Shown in pieces: positions 1 to 8,395 of a stretch of 64,000 nt of DNA. The translations under genes and the position numbers were made by a program. Below the pieces are notes generated by a model that worked only from the letters and a program-made list of their open reading frames with translations, was not told the origin of the DNA and searched no databases. The first letter of the stretch is position 1; every line of letters begins with the position of its first letter. Source of the stretch: Ruegeria pomeroyi (GTDB lineage: Bacteria > Pseudomonadota > Alphaproteobacteria > Rhodobacterales > Rhodobacteraceae); contig NZ_JAGQAG010000001.1 of the NCBI RefSeq assembly GCF_021405525.1, positions 372,001-436,000 on the forward strand. The letters are read 5' to 3'.

Positions 1-57
1 CAGATCCTGCATGCCCCAGAAACATCCTCCTGCCAGAACGGCGCGTTCAAGGCTCAT
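1..57 (-). CDS. msrA: Peptide methionine-(S)-sulfoxide reductase MsrA (N-terminal part, runs off the window)
   Basis: Only the first 19 codons are inside the window. They read [19 protein letters not shown], which contains the GGCFWG active-site motif of MsrA with its catalytic Cys. The enzyme reduces the S epimer of methionine sulfoxide in proteins. The ATG overlaps the stop codon of the upstream msrB by ATGA, so the two genes are probably translationally coupled and together repair both sulfoxide epimers. The rest of the gene lies beyond base 1, so completeness cannot be judged. Confidence 0.9.
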   Translation of the reverse strand, partial: MSLERAVLAGGCFWGMQDL

Positions 58-503
58 GCGATATCCTCCACCTGATCGAGATAGTCAGCGTACCCCTCTG
101 CCGCCATGTCATCACGATGGACAAAACGGAGGGAGGCCGAGTTGATGCAATAGCGCAGTCCGCCGCGATCGCGCGGACCGTCGGGAAAGACATGGCCCAG
201 ATGGCTGTCCCCATGTTTCGAGCGGACCTCGGTGCGGATCATGCCATGGGTGCGATCCTCGAATTCCAGCACATGGGCGGTTTCGATCGGCTTGGTGAAG
301 CTGGGCCAGCCGCAGCCCGATTCGTATTTGTCCGACGACGCAAAAAGCGGTTCGCCCGATACGATGTCGACATAGATGCCCGGTTCCTTGTTGTGCAGCA
401 GCTTGCCAGTACCGGGACGTTCCGTGCCGCTTTGCTGGGTGACATGGTATTCTTCGGGGCTTAGCGCGGCGATGGCCTCGGGAGATTTCGTGTAACGGGT
501 CAT
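54..503 (-). CDS. msrB: Peptide methionine-(R)-sulfoxide reductase MsrB
   Basis: 149 aa, normal length for MsrB. The catalytic Cys119 lies in the [11 protein letters not shown] motif, and Cys64 in SGCGWPSF is a plausible resolving cysteine. The two CxxC pairs that bind structural zinc in many MsrB proteins are absent ([10 protein letters not shown] replaces the first), so this is the zinc-free form. There is no signal peptide, so it should act in the cytoplasm. It forms an ATGA-overlapping operon with msrA downstream. The start ATG at 501-503 is preceded by a purine-rich GGAGGC. Confidence 0.93.
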   Translation of the reverse strand: MTRYTKSPEAIAALSPEEYHVTQQSGTERPGTGKLLHNKEPGIYVDIVSGEPLFASSDKYESGCGWPSFTKPIETAHVLEFEDRTHGMIRTEVRSKHGDSHLGHVFPDGPRDRGGLRYCINSASLRFVHRDDMAAEGYADYLDQVEDIA

Positions 504-644
504 GGAGCCTCCGTTCAGGGGTATTCATGCGCAGTATTTGAGATCGGATTGCCGAAAGCAAAGGGTTGTTTCGCAGCCCTCGCGAAGACGTGCATTGATC
601 CGTATCACCTTGCCGTACGTAACCTGAGGGAAAGGAGAGCCAAG

Positions 645-1166
645 ATGTACCGCATCGTTTTTCTGATCTTTCTACTGCTTGTCGGCCGCTCGGTGCAGGC
701 AGGACCTGTATCCGGCGTGTTCCCTTCGATCGACGGCGGTTCGTTGTCGATGGAGGATTGGCGCGGACGACCGGTGCTGGTCGTCAACACCGCATCGCAA
801 TGCGGGTTCACTGGCCAATATGCCGGTTTGCAGAAGCTTTGGGAAACCTATCAGGACGCCGGGCTGGTTGTTCTCGCCATCCCGTCGGATGACTTTAATC
901 AGGAATTGACAACCGCGGCCGAGGTCAAGGAGTTCTGCGCTCTAAACTATGATCTGACGCTGCCGATGACCGACATACTGCATGTGAAGGGGACACAGGC
1001 GCATCCGTTCTACAAAGCGGTCAAGGCCGAAACCGGGTTCGAACCGGCCTGGAACTTCAACAAGGTCCTGGTGGCGCCGGACGGATCTGTTGCGGCGACC
1101 TTCGGGTCGGCTGTCAAACCGCACTCCGCGCGGATGCAGCGTGAGATCGAGGCATTGCTGAACTAG
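645..1166 (+). CDS. Glutathione peroxidase-family thiol peroxidase, exported
   Basis: 173 aa. Residues 1-19 form a hydrophobic signal peptide ending SVQA, so the protein is probably periplasmic. The GPx fold follows, with peroxidatic Cys53 in NTASQCGFT, the WNFNK motif near residue 136 and a Q in the FNQ segment. The catalytic residue is Cys, not selenocysteine. The chosen ATG has AAAGGAGAG eight bases upstream; an upstream in-frame start would add 32 unsupported residues. It likely reduces peroxides with thioredoxin or another thiol donor. Its stop overlaps the stop of the convergent DMT transporter gene through a shared CTAG. Confidence 0.85.
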   Translation: MYRIVFLIFLLLVGRSVQAGPVSGVFPSIDGGSLSMEDWRGRPVLVVNTASQCGFTGQYAGLQKLWETYQDAGLVVLAIPSDDFNQELTTAAEVKEFCALNYDLTLPMTDILHVKGTQAHPFYKAVKAETGFEPAWNFNKVLVAPDGSVAATFGSAVKPHSARMQREIEALLN

Positions 1167-2041
1167 GGTTTGCGCGCGCTTGCCTGACGCGACAGCTGGA
1201 CTGCAAGGATACCAGCGGTAGTGATCGCCACGCCGATGGCGTCGAGCGCACCCAGTCGCTCGCCCAATAGGGCGGCGGCGATGGCCACACCAAAGACCGG
1301 GTTGAGAAAGTGGAAGGTGGCCGCCCGGATCGCACCGATCCGGTTGAGCAGCAAGACCCAGACAAAGGTGGCGGTAAGGCCGGGCACCAGCGTGGTATAG
1401 GCAAAGGCCAGGGCCAGCGGCAGCGTCGGCGTGACATGCACGGTCTCAAAGATCGGGGTGGCGAGAAACAGGACAGCGGAGCCAACCAGCATCTGCAAGC
1501 CCACCACCATCATGAAATTCCCGCCCGAGGTCGCCCCGCGCAGGGCGAGCGTGGCGGTGGCCAGCGCCAGCGCGCCCAGACCGCAGAGCAGCACCCCGAA
1601 CAGATCGACACCCGCGCCGATGCGCGCGCCCATGATCAAAGCCACACCGAGAAAACCAGCCATCAGTCCGACAATCCCCAGCGCCGGAAGCCGCTCGCCG
1701 AACAGCAGCCAGCTGGCCAGCGCCACGAGGAGAGGCATGGTAGAAGCGATGATCGCGGCGACCGAGGCCTCGACCGTCTGCATCGCATAGAAGTTGAGGC
1801 CTAGGTAGAGCGCGTTCTGGCAGATGCCAAAGACGATGGTCGCCTTCCATTGGTTGCGGGTCAGGTTCCAGCTTTGCCCCATGGCGCGAGCGATGATGAC
1901 GCCGAGAAGGCCCGAGATCAGGAAGCGGCAGGCGAGAGAGAATAGCGGCGAGGCATCCGCCACGATGATCCGGGCCGAGGTGAAGGCCGAGGACCACATG
2001 AAGGCAAAGGCCAGCCCCATGACGATGGCGCGGATATCCAC
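1163..2041 (-). CDS. DMT-superfamily (EamA) permease
   Basis: 292 aa of mostly hydrophobic sequence consistent with ten transmembrane helices in two EamA repeats; the second repeat contains the typical AIRAATFHFLNPVFGV segment near the C-terminus. It is likely an inner-membrane metabolite or amino-acid exporter; the substrate is unknown. I chose the GTG at 2039-2041 because GGGAGAGA lies about ten bases upstream and the protein then begins VDIRAIVMGLAF. A longer frame runs back to 2185 but adds an Arg-rich, non-homologous-looking leader that overlaps an intergenic repeat. Its end overlaps the convergent GPx gene. Confidence 0.8.
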   Translation of the reverse strand: MDIRAIVMGLAFAFMWSSAFTSARIIVADASPLFSLACRFLISGLLGVIIARAMGQSWNLTRNQWKATIVFGICQNALYLGLNFYAMQTVEASVAAIIASTMPLLVALASWLLFGERLPALGIVGLMAGFLGVALIMGARIGAGVDLFGVLLCGLGALALATATLALRGATSGGNFMMVVGLQMLVGSAVLFLATPIFETVHVTPTLPLALAFAYTTLVPGLTATFVWVLLLNRIGAIRAATFHFLNPVFGVAIAAALLGERLGALDAIGVAITTAGILAVQLSRQASARKP

Positions 2042-2102
2042 GGTGTGTTCTCTCCCGTCGGTCAACGCGGCGACAGTTTCGGAAATCGCGGGCCGGTGCA
2101 AG

Positions 2103-2163
2103 GGGGCTCTGCCCCGTCGCCGCAGGCGGCGACTCCCCCGGGATATTTCGGGCAAAAGGAAAG
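2103..2163 (+). repeat. Roseobacter-type intergenic repeat, copy A
   Basis: Two small inverted repeats (GGGGC/GCCCC at 2103-2115; GTCGCCGC/GCGGCGAC at 2116-2133) are followed by the tail CCCCCGGGATATTTCGGGC. The same layout, one or two variable hairpins then a conserved tail, recurs at 32227, 38866 and 55564. This copy sits upstream of the DMT gene. Confidence 0.6.
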
Positions 2164-2205
2164 AGGGTTGTGAGGTCAGTTGCAAGCAAGGGACAAAAAT
2201 GCAAG

Positions 2206-2227
2206 GGCCGCCCTGAAAGGCGGCCCA
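2206..2227 (-). terminator. Rho-independent terminator of the HU gene
   Basis: GGGCCGCC (2206-2213) pairs with GGCGGCCC (2220-2227) around a 6-nt loop. On the minus strand the stem is followed by TTGCATTTTT. It lies 24 bases beyond the HU stop codon. Confidence 0.8.
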
Positions 2228-2250
2228 GGAAAAACGCTATCCCGTTGGGA

Positions 2251-2538
2251 TCAGCCGTTCACGCTGTCTTTCAGTGCCTTGGCGATGGTCATCTTGACCA
2301 CCTTGTCGGCTGCCTTGGTGAAGGTCTCGCCGGTGGCGGGGTTGCGCACCTGGCGCTCGGGACGCTCGCGGCAGTAGATCTTACCGACACCCGGCAGGGT
2401 CACGGCACCACCGCCCGACACTTCGCGGGTAATCAGCGCGCAGACCGCATCCAAAGCGGCACTGGCAGTTTTCTTGTCACTGCCCATCTCCTCGGCCAGT
2501 GCGGCAACGAGCTGAGTCTTGGTCATAGGCTTTGCCAT
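2251..2538 (-). CDS. hup: HU-family nucleoid-associated DNA-binding protein
   Basis: 95 aa, the standard HU/IHF subunit length. It has an N-terminal dimerisation helix pair (MTKTQLVAALAEEM) and the beta-arm segment around GKIYCRERPERQVRNPATGE, which carries the conserved RNPxTGE motif that contacts DNA in the minor groove. It binds and bends DNA with little sequence preference. The ATG at 2538 is preceded by AAAGGAG; an upstream in-frame start adds 25 residues without family support. Single gene with its own terminator. Confidence 0.93.
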   Translation of the reverse strand: MAKPMTKTQLVAALAEEMGSDKKTASAALDAVCALITREVSGGGAVTLPGVGKIYCRERPERQVRNPATGETFTKAADKVVKMTIAKALKDSVNG

Positions 2539-2670
2539 TTCTTGGTCTCCTTTTTCGTGCCCGATCCATAGGGCCTCATTGCGGCAATCTAACTTTATCT
2601 TGTGAACGAACACAACGAATAGTAGCGCAAAAAAACCCAGAAATAGGGGTTTTTCGGCGTTTTTTCGCAG

Positions 2671-4134
2671 TCAGAGGAAGGCTGTTTCGTCAAATGACCG
2701 CAATTTGCGGCTGTGCAGCCGTTCCAGAGGCATGCCGCGCAAGGTTTCCATGGCTCGGATTCCGATGCGTAGATGACGGCTGACCTGGGTTGTATAGAAG
2801 GATGACGCCATGCCGGGAAGCTTCAATTCGCCATGCAAGGGTTTGTCGCTGACACAAAGAAGCGTGCCATAGGGCACCCGGAACCGATAGCCATTGGCAG
2901 CGATGGTGGCGCTTTCCATATCGAGCGCGACCGCGCGCGACTGGCTGAGGCGTTGTACCGGGCCGGATTGGTCGCGCAGTTCCCAGTTGCGGTTGTCGAT
3001 GGTGGCGACGGTGCCGGTGCGCATGATCCTTTTCAGGTCATAACCGCTGAGTTCGGTCACTTCGGCCACGGCCTGTTCCAGCGCGATCTGGATCTCGGCC
3101 AGCGCCGGGATCGGAACCCAGACCGGCAGATCGTCATCCAGCACGTGATCCTCGCGCAGATAGGCATGGGCCAGCACGAAATCACCAAGCGCCTGGGTGT
3201 TCCTGAGGCCGGCGCAATGGCCCACCATCAGCCAGGCATGCGGACGCAGAACCGCGATATGGTCGGTCGCGGTCTTGGCGTTTGAAGGGCCCACGCCGAT
3301 ATTGACCAGGGTGATGCCCGAGCCGTCGGCGCGTTTCAGGTGATACGACGGCATCTGCGGCAGCTTGGCGGGCGTATCCAGCGTGGCGTCGGCCGTGGTG
3401 ATCTCGACATTGCCGGTGCTGACAAAGCTGGTGTAGCCGCTGTCGGGATCGGCCAGCTGGGCGCGGGCATAGGCCTCGAACTCGGAGACATAGAACTGGT
3501 AGTTGGTGAACAGGACGTGGTTCTGGAAATGCGCCGGGTCGGTGGCGGTGTAATGCGCCAGCCGGGCCAGCGAGTAATCCACCCGCTGCGCGGTGAACAG
3601 AGACAGCGGGCCCGAGCCGTCCTCGGACACATGGGTGCCGTTGACGATATCGTCATTTGTGGTGGCCAGATCCGGCACGTCGAACACGTCGCGCAGGGTA
3701 AATCCGGCGGCGCCTTCGTGTGGGACAACCAGATCGGGGGCGTTGGCCACCGCGAAATGCAGCGGGATCGGCGTGGTCGACGCGCCGATCTGCACCGGCT
3801 GGCCATGGTTGCGGATCAACAGGCCGATCTGCTGGGTCAGGTAGGACCGGAACAGGTCTGGTCGGGTGATGGTGGTCGCATGGGTGCCGGGATGCGAAAC
3901 ATGGCCAAAGCTGAGCCGGCTGTCCACCTGCGCATAAGACGAGGTTGAAAAGCGGATCTCGGGGTAATAGGCGCGAAATCGGGTGCCCGGGTCCAAACCC
4001 TGCATTGCGCCGGTGAACCTGTCACAGAGGAAACCGGTCGACTGGCTGTAGAGCGCTTCGAGCCGCGCGACAGCCTGGGCCGCGTCGGTGAAAAAGGCTG
4101 GTTCGGGGGTTTCGGGAGTGATCAGCTGCGTCAT
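2671..4134 (-). CDS. amn: AMP nucleosidase
   Basis: 487 aa, matching full-length AMP nucleosidase. The N-terminal AMP nucleosidase domain covers about residues 10-170, and the C-terminal nucleoside-phosphorylase-like domain covers about 260-480, with the GVGPSNAKTATDHIAVLRPH segment. It hydrolyses AMP to adenine and ribose 5-phosphate in the cytoplasm. The ATG overlaps the stop of adenine deaminase (ATGA), so the two enzymes are co-translated: adenine released here is the substrate of the upstream gene product. No allosteric feature is readable from sequence. Confidence 0.93.
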   Translation of the reverse strand: MTQLITPETPEPAFFTDAAQAVARLEALYSQSTGFLCDRFTGAMQGLDPGTRFRAYYPEIRFSTSSYAQVDSRLSFGHVSHPGTHATTITRPDLFRSYLTQQIGLLIRNHGQPVQIGASTTPIPLHFAVANAPDLVVPHEGAAGFTLRDVFDVPDLATTNDDIVNGTHVSEDGSGPLSLFTAQRVDYSLARLAHYTATDPAHFQNHVLFTNYQFYVSEFEAYARAQLADPDSGYTSFVSTGNVEITTADATLDTPAKLPQMPSYHLKRADGSGITLVNIGVGPSNAKTATDHIAVLRPHAWLMVGHCAGLRNTQALGDFVLAHAYLREDHVLDDDLPVWVPIPALAEIQIALEQAVAEVTELSGYDLKRIMRTGTVATIDNRNWELRDQSGPVQRLSQSRAVALDMESATIAANGYRFRVPYGTLLCVSDKPLHGELKLPGMASSFYTTQVSRHLRIGIRAMETLRGMPLERLHSRKLRSFDETAFL

Positions 4135-5933
4135 GCAAGCGGCTCCAGAAGGTCGATCCGCTGAAAGCTGCGCACATCGATAAGGCCAAGATCGGAAATA
4201 CGCAGTTCGGGGATCACCACCAGCGCCAGCAGCGAATGCTGCATATAGGCGTTGTTGAGAGTGCAGCCGCAGGCGGCCATCGTCTCGACCATCTTCTGCG
4301 CCTTGGCGGCGACCTCGGCGGCGGGGCTGTCGGACATCAGGCCCGCGATGGGCAGTTCCACCAGCGCCAGTTCCTGGCCCTCGCGCCAGATGGTGATGCC
4401 GCCGCCGACCTCGGCCAGCCGGTTCGCGGCCAGCGCCATCTGCTCGCGATCGGTGCCGACCACTATCATGTGGTGGCTGTCATGCGCCACGGTCGAGGCC
4501 ATGGCCATGCGGCCCTGATAGCCGAAACCCGAGACAAAGGCATTGGTGACACCACCGGTGGCGCGGTGGCGTTCGACCAGCGCGATCTGGCAGACATCGC
4601 CCTCGCCTTCGACCAGCCCGCCGATGATCGGCAGTTCCGCTTTCAGCGCCTTGGTCGGCGCCTGGTTTTCCACCACCCCGATAACATTGGCGCGGACCCG
4701 GTTGGCGCCGGTGGGGGCCTTGATCTCGAAATCGGACGCGCTGAGCGTATGGCCCAGATGCACGGTGTTGCGGGCCGTATCGGGCCAGTCGTAATGCGGG
4801 CAATCGACGGTGATCTTTCCGTTCTCGGCCACCACCTGCCCGCGTGCGATCACCAGTTCGATGGGCAGGTCGCGCAGGTCCGAGGTTAGGATCACATCGG
4901 CCCGGCGACCGGGTGCGGTCGAGCCCAGCTCGCGCTCCAGCCCGAAATGGGTGGCGGTGTTGATCGTCGCCATTTGCAGCGCGATCAGCGGGTCGCAGCC
5001 ACAGGCGATGGCATGGCGCACCACCCGGTTCATATGCCCTTCATGCACCAGCGTGCCCGAGTGGCAATCGTCGGTACACAGGATGAAGTTGCGCGGATCG
5101 AGCCCCTTTTCGGTCACCGCGGTGATCTGGGATTCGACGTCATACCAGGCGCTGCCCAGCCGCATCATGCTGCGCATGCCCTGCCGGACGCGCGCGATGG
5201 CATCGGCCTCGCAGGTGCCCTCGTGATCGTCGGCCGGGCCACCCGCCACATAGGCGGCAAAGGCGGGACCCAGATCGGGCGAGGCATAGTGCCCGCCCAC
5301 CGTCTTGCCCGCGCGCTGGGTGGCGGCGATCTCGGCCAGCATCTTGGGGTCGGCATTGGTGACACCGGGAAAGTTCATCATCTCGCCCAGACCGATGATG
5401 CCGGGCCATGTCATCGCCTCGGTCACATCCTCGGGCGTGATCTCGTACCCGGTGGTTTCCAATCCCGGCGCCGAGGGCGCGCAGGAGGGCATCTGGGTAA
5501 AGATGTTGACAGGCTGCATCAGCGCCTCGTCATGCATCATCCGCACACCGGCGAGGCCAAGGACATTGGCGATCTCGTGCGGGTCGGTGAACATGGTGGT
5601 GGTGCCATGCGGGATGACGGCGGCGGCAAATTCCGCCGGGGTCAGCATGCCGCTTTCGATATGCATATGCCCGTCACAAAGACCGGGGATCATGTAGCGG
5701 CCATTCGCCTCGATGATCCGGGTGTCGGGTCCGGTGCAATGGCTGGCATCGGGGCCGACAAAAGCGATGCGCCCTTCGGCAATGGCGATGGAGTGGCCGG
5801 GCAGTGCCTCGCGCGTGTGCACGTTGATCCAGATACCATCTCGGATGATCATGTCCGCCGGTTCGCGGCCTGCAGCGACGGCGACCAGACGGGGGGCCAC
5901 ATCGGCCCAATCGGGGAAAGTCTTGTGTTCCAT
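4131..5933 (-). CDS. ade: Adenine deaminase (amidohydrolase type)
   Basis: 600 aa, typical for the Ade amidohydrolase family. The metal-binding HMHIES motif follows IPGLCDG at about residue 90. TDPHEIANVLG and the TDDCHSG segment carrying further metal ligands follow, and the family-specific C-terminal domain is present. It converts adenine to hypoxanthine and ammonia. It is the first gene of a two-gene operon with amn, so together they drain AMP toward hypoxanthine. The start ATG at 5933 is followed directly by a family-like N-terminus. Confidence 0.94.
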   Translation of the reverse strand: MEHKTFPDWADVAPRLVAVAAGREPADMIIRDGIWINVHTREALPGHSIAIAEGRIAFVGPDASHCTGPDTRIIEANGRYMIPGLCDGHMHIESGMLTPAEFAAAVIPHGTTTMFTDPHEIANVLGLAGVRMMHDEALMQPVNIFTQMPSCAPSAPGLETTGYEITPEDVTEAMTWPGIIGLGEMMNFPGVTNADPKMLAEIAATQRAGKTVGGHYASPDLGPAFAAYVAGGPADDHEGTCEADAIARVRQGMRSMMRLGSAWYDVESQITAVTEKGLDPRNFILCTDDCHSGTLVHEGHMNRVVRHAIACGCDPLIALQMATINTATHFGLERELGSTAPGRRADVILTSDLRDLPIELVIARGQVVAENGKITVDCPHYDWPDTARNTVHLGHTLSASDFEIKAPTGANRVRANVIGVVENQAPTKALKAELPIIGGLVEGEGDVCQIALVERHRATGGVTNAFVSGFGYQGRMAMASTVAHDSHHMIVVGTDREQMALAANRLAEVGGGITIWREGQELALVELPIAGLMSDSPAAEVAAKAQKMVETMAACGCTLNNAYMQHSLLALVVIPELRISDLGLIDVRSFQRIDLLEPLA

Positions 5934-6045
5934 GGCGCAGCTTTTCCGAAACCGCGACCGGGTGCAAGCCCCGCCGAAAGGGTTTCATCAAAGCTTCGTC
6001 ATTGCCCGCTTGACAGCGGCAGGCGGTCGGCGTGACCCTGCCGGA

Positions 6046-6474
6046 ATGGATTATGATACGATAGATGCAGATGGGTTCGGGCGGTCGCTCAAGGGGATCG
6101 GGCTGAACCTGTTGGTGCGGGATGTTCCCGCAGAATGTGCTTTTCTAGAGGCTGTTTTCGCGATGAGGTCGCATCAGATGACAGCGGATTTCGCCATTGT
6201 CACCTATGGTGCGCAGGTGTTCCAGCTGCACAGCGACGGCACCTATCATGCGAACCCGCTGTTGGGGCTTTTGCCAGAGAACCCGCCGCGAGGCGGGGGC
6301 CTCGAAATCAGGCTCTATGACAGCGATCCCGATGCGTCGGTGGCGCGGGCAGCGGATTTCGGCGCGACCATCCTGCAAGCGCCGACCGACAAGCCTCATG
6401 GCCTGCGCGAGGCCTATATCCTGTGCGACAACGGCTATGCCTGGGTGCCGAGCCGGCCCAAGGACAGCGCGTGA
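6046..6474 (+). CDS. Glyoxalase/VOC-like protein of unknown function
   Basis: 142 aa. The pattern LKGIGLNLLVRDVPAECAFLE, followed by a C-terminal half ending GYAWVPSRP, fits one vicinal-oxygen-chelate (glyoxalase/bleomycin-resistance) module with beta-alpha-beta repeats. I see no clear metal-ligand set and cannot name a substrate. It is divergent from ade (112-bp gap) and not obviously part of an operon. The ATG at 6046 was chosen because the frame upstream lies inside the ade coding region on the other strand. Confidence 0.65.
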   Translation: MDYDTIDADGFGRSLKGIGLNLLVRDVPAECAFLEAVFAMRSHQMTADFAIVTYGAQVFQLHSDGTYHANPLLGLLPENPPRGGGLEIRLYDSDPDASVARAADFGATILQAPTDKPHGLREAYILCDNGYAWVPSRPKDSA

Positions 6475-6477
6475 CCG

Positions 6478-6499
6478 CAGCGCGCCCTCGGGCGCGCTG
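6478..6499 (+). terminator. GC-rich hairpin after the VOC-like gene
   Basis: CAGCGCGCC (6478-6486) pairs with GGCGCGCTG (6491-6499) around CTCG. It starts four bases after the stop codon. There is no T-tract, so it may be a weak terminator or an mRNA 3'-end stabiliser. Confidence 0.5.
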
Positions 6500-6567
6500 C
6501 CCGGCCCAACGGGAGGAGGGGCCGCGCCAGCGGCATCGACGACGGGCGGGAGCGCCCCTTTCCCGGA

Positions 6568-7440
6568 TCACCCAGCCTCGCGGGCGATCTCGGTCCGGAT
6601 CCAGTTGGCAAAGGCGACCGCGCCGGGGGTCTCCTCGGCCTGTGGTGACAAAAGCAGGTAATAGGCTTCGGGCATTTGCACGCTGTGATCGAAAGGGGTG
6701 ATCAGGCGACCCTCGGCCAACAGGCGCGACACGATCACCTTGTGCCCCATGCACAACCCGCCCCCGGCCATCGCCACGGAAAGCCCGACCATATAGGTGG
6801 TGGCATAGGTGATCGGTGGATTGGGCCAGGGCAGGCCCACGTCTTCGGCCCAGCTTGCCCAATTCGACAGCAGGTTCGAGCAGTCGTAGAGCGGCTGTTC
6901 ATGCAGGTTTTCAAGCGTGACCGGATAGCCCGGAACACAGACAGGGAAATAGCGATCCGTTGTCAGCAGCTCGGTCCGCACCGTATCCGCCGGTCGTAAG
7001 GAATAGCGGATCTCGACCGCCGCGCCCTCGGCCATCTCGCGCGGCTCCCAAAGCTCGGTGAAGATGTTCAGATGCACATCCGGGTGCAGCGCGCGGAACC
7101 GGGGCAGGCGCGGGCCCAGCCAGTTGACCGCGAAGGTGATGTTGCATTGCACCTGCACCGTGTTCTGGTGATCGCCGGTCACCGCGCGCGTGCCCCGGAT
7201 CAGGGTGCGGAACGCCTCGCGCACCACCGGCAGATAGGTGATCCCGGCCTCGGTCAGTTCCAGCGCCCGGGGCCGCCGGTGAAACAGCGGCTGGCCAAGG
7301 TGCGATTCCAGCGCCTTGATCTGCTGGCTGACCGCGCTTTGCGTCATGTTCAGATCGCGCGCGGCGCCGGTAAAGGACAGGTGGCGGGCGGCGGCCTCGA
7401 AGGTGCGCAACCAGCCCAGCGGGGGGAGGGGGTTCTGCAT
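6568..7440 (-). CDS. LysR-family transcriptional regulator (GcvA-like)
   Basis: 290 aa, typical LysR length. The N-terminal winged helix (residues about 6-65) carries the recognition segment AARDLNMTQSAVSQQIKALE, followed by a co-inducer-binding domain. The start PPLGWLRTFEAAARHLSFT is the form seen in the GcvA/AmpR subgroup. It is divergent from the class II aldolase gene (121-bp intergenic region), the usual arrangement for a LysR regulator and its target, so it probably controls the aldolase/hydroxylase genes. Ligand unknown. Confidence 0.88.
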   Translation of the reverse strand: MQNPLPPLGWLRTFEAAARHLSFTGAARDLNMTQSAVSQQIKALESHLGQPLFHRRPRALELTEAGITYLPVVREAFRTLIRGTRAVTGDHQNTVQVQCNITFAVNWLGPRLPRFRALHPDVHLNIFTELWEPREMAEGAAVEIRYSLRPADTVRTELLTTDRYFPVCVPGYPVTLENLHEQPLYDCSNLLSNWASWAEDVGLPWPNPPITYATTYMVGLSVAMAGGGLCMGHKVIVSRLLAEGRLITPFDHSVQMPEAYYLLLSPQAEETPGAVAFANWIRTEIAREAG

Positions 7441-7561
7441 CCCATAACCTTGCCATAAGTGTTTCTAATGCGAAACGGGGGAATTTTTCGTTGGTCAAAC
7501 CTGATGTCAAAAGGCAGGTTTTGGACAGTCACACCGCCAGCCCGAGATCAGGAGCAAACCC

Positions 7562-8317
7562 ATGTCCGTCACCAGCCTGCGCCCCAATATCGACCACTGG
7601 CAGGAGCGTGTCGATCTGGCCGCATCCTTTCGCTGGATCGAGCGGCTGAACATGCATGAAGGGGTTGCCAATCATTTCAGCCTGGCGGTGAACCCCGAGG
7701 GGACGCAGTTCCTGATGAACCCCAACCAGATGCATTTCGCGCGTATCCGCGCCTCGGACCTACTGCTGCTGGACGCCAACGACCCCAAGACGATGGAGAT
7801 GCCCGGCGCCCCTGATCCCACCGCCTGGGGCCTGCATGGTTCGATCCATCGCCGCTGTCCGCATGCGCGTTGCGTGATGCATGTGCATTCGATCTTTGCC
7901 ACCGTTTTGGCCAGCCTTGCCGACAGTAGCCTGCCGCCGATCGACCAGAACACCGCCACCTTCTACAACCGCTATGTCATCGACGATGAATTCGGCGGGC
8001 TGGCGTTCGAAAGCGAGGGCGAGCGCTGTGCCTCGATGCTGAGCGACCCGAAGAAGCGGGTGATGATCATGGGCAACCATGGCGTGCTGGTGATCGGCAG
8101 CGACGTGGGCGATACGCTGAACCGCCTCTATTACTTCGAGCGCGCCGCCGAGACCTATATCCGCGCCTTGCAGACGGGCCGCCCGCTCAGGGTGCTGAGC
8201 GACGAGATTGCCGAGAAGACGGCGCGGGAGCTTGACGACTATCCGGGCCAGGCCGAGGCGCATCTGCGCGAGGTCAAGGCGGTGCTGGATGCCGAAGGGT
8301 CGACCTACGCCAGCTGA
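7562..8317 (+). CDS. Class II aldolase/adducin-family protein
   Basis: 251 aa covering the whole class II aldolase fold. The metal-binding HVHS (in CVMHVHSIFATV) and the later GNHGVLVIG segment give the expected histidine ligands, and NHFS near residue 40 matches the phosphate-binding side. Members include fuculose- and ribulose-phosphate aldolases as well as decarboxylase-like proteins, so the substrate is open. The ATG follows GATCAGGAGCAAACCC, a good RBS. The next gene, a membrane hydroxylase, begins 78 bp downstream on the same strand. Confidence 0.8.
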   Translation: MSVTSLRPNIDHWQERVDLAASFRWIERLNMHEGVANHFSLAVNPEGTQFLMNPNQMHFARIRASDLLLLDANDPKTMEMPGAPDPTAWGLHGSIHRRCPHARCVMHVHSIFATVLASLADSSLPPIDQNTATFYNRYVIDDEFGGLAFESEGERCASMLSDPKKRVMIMGNHGVLVIGSDVGDTLNRLYYFERAAETYIRALQTGRPLRVLSDEIAEKTARELDDYPGQAEAHLREVKAVLDAEGSTYAS

Positions 8318-8395
8318 CACTTTGAAAACCGCAACCTGCCTGCACCGGCCCGTGGGCGCCGGAGGATGGCGCTTGCCCAGAGACGAGGAAAGACG

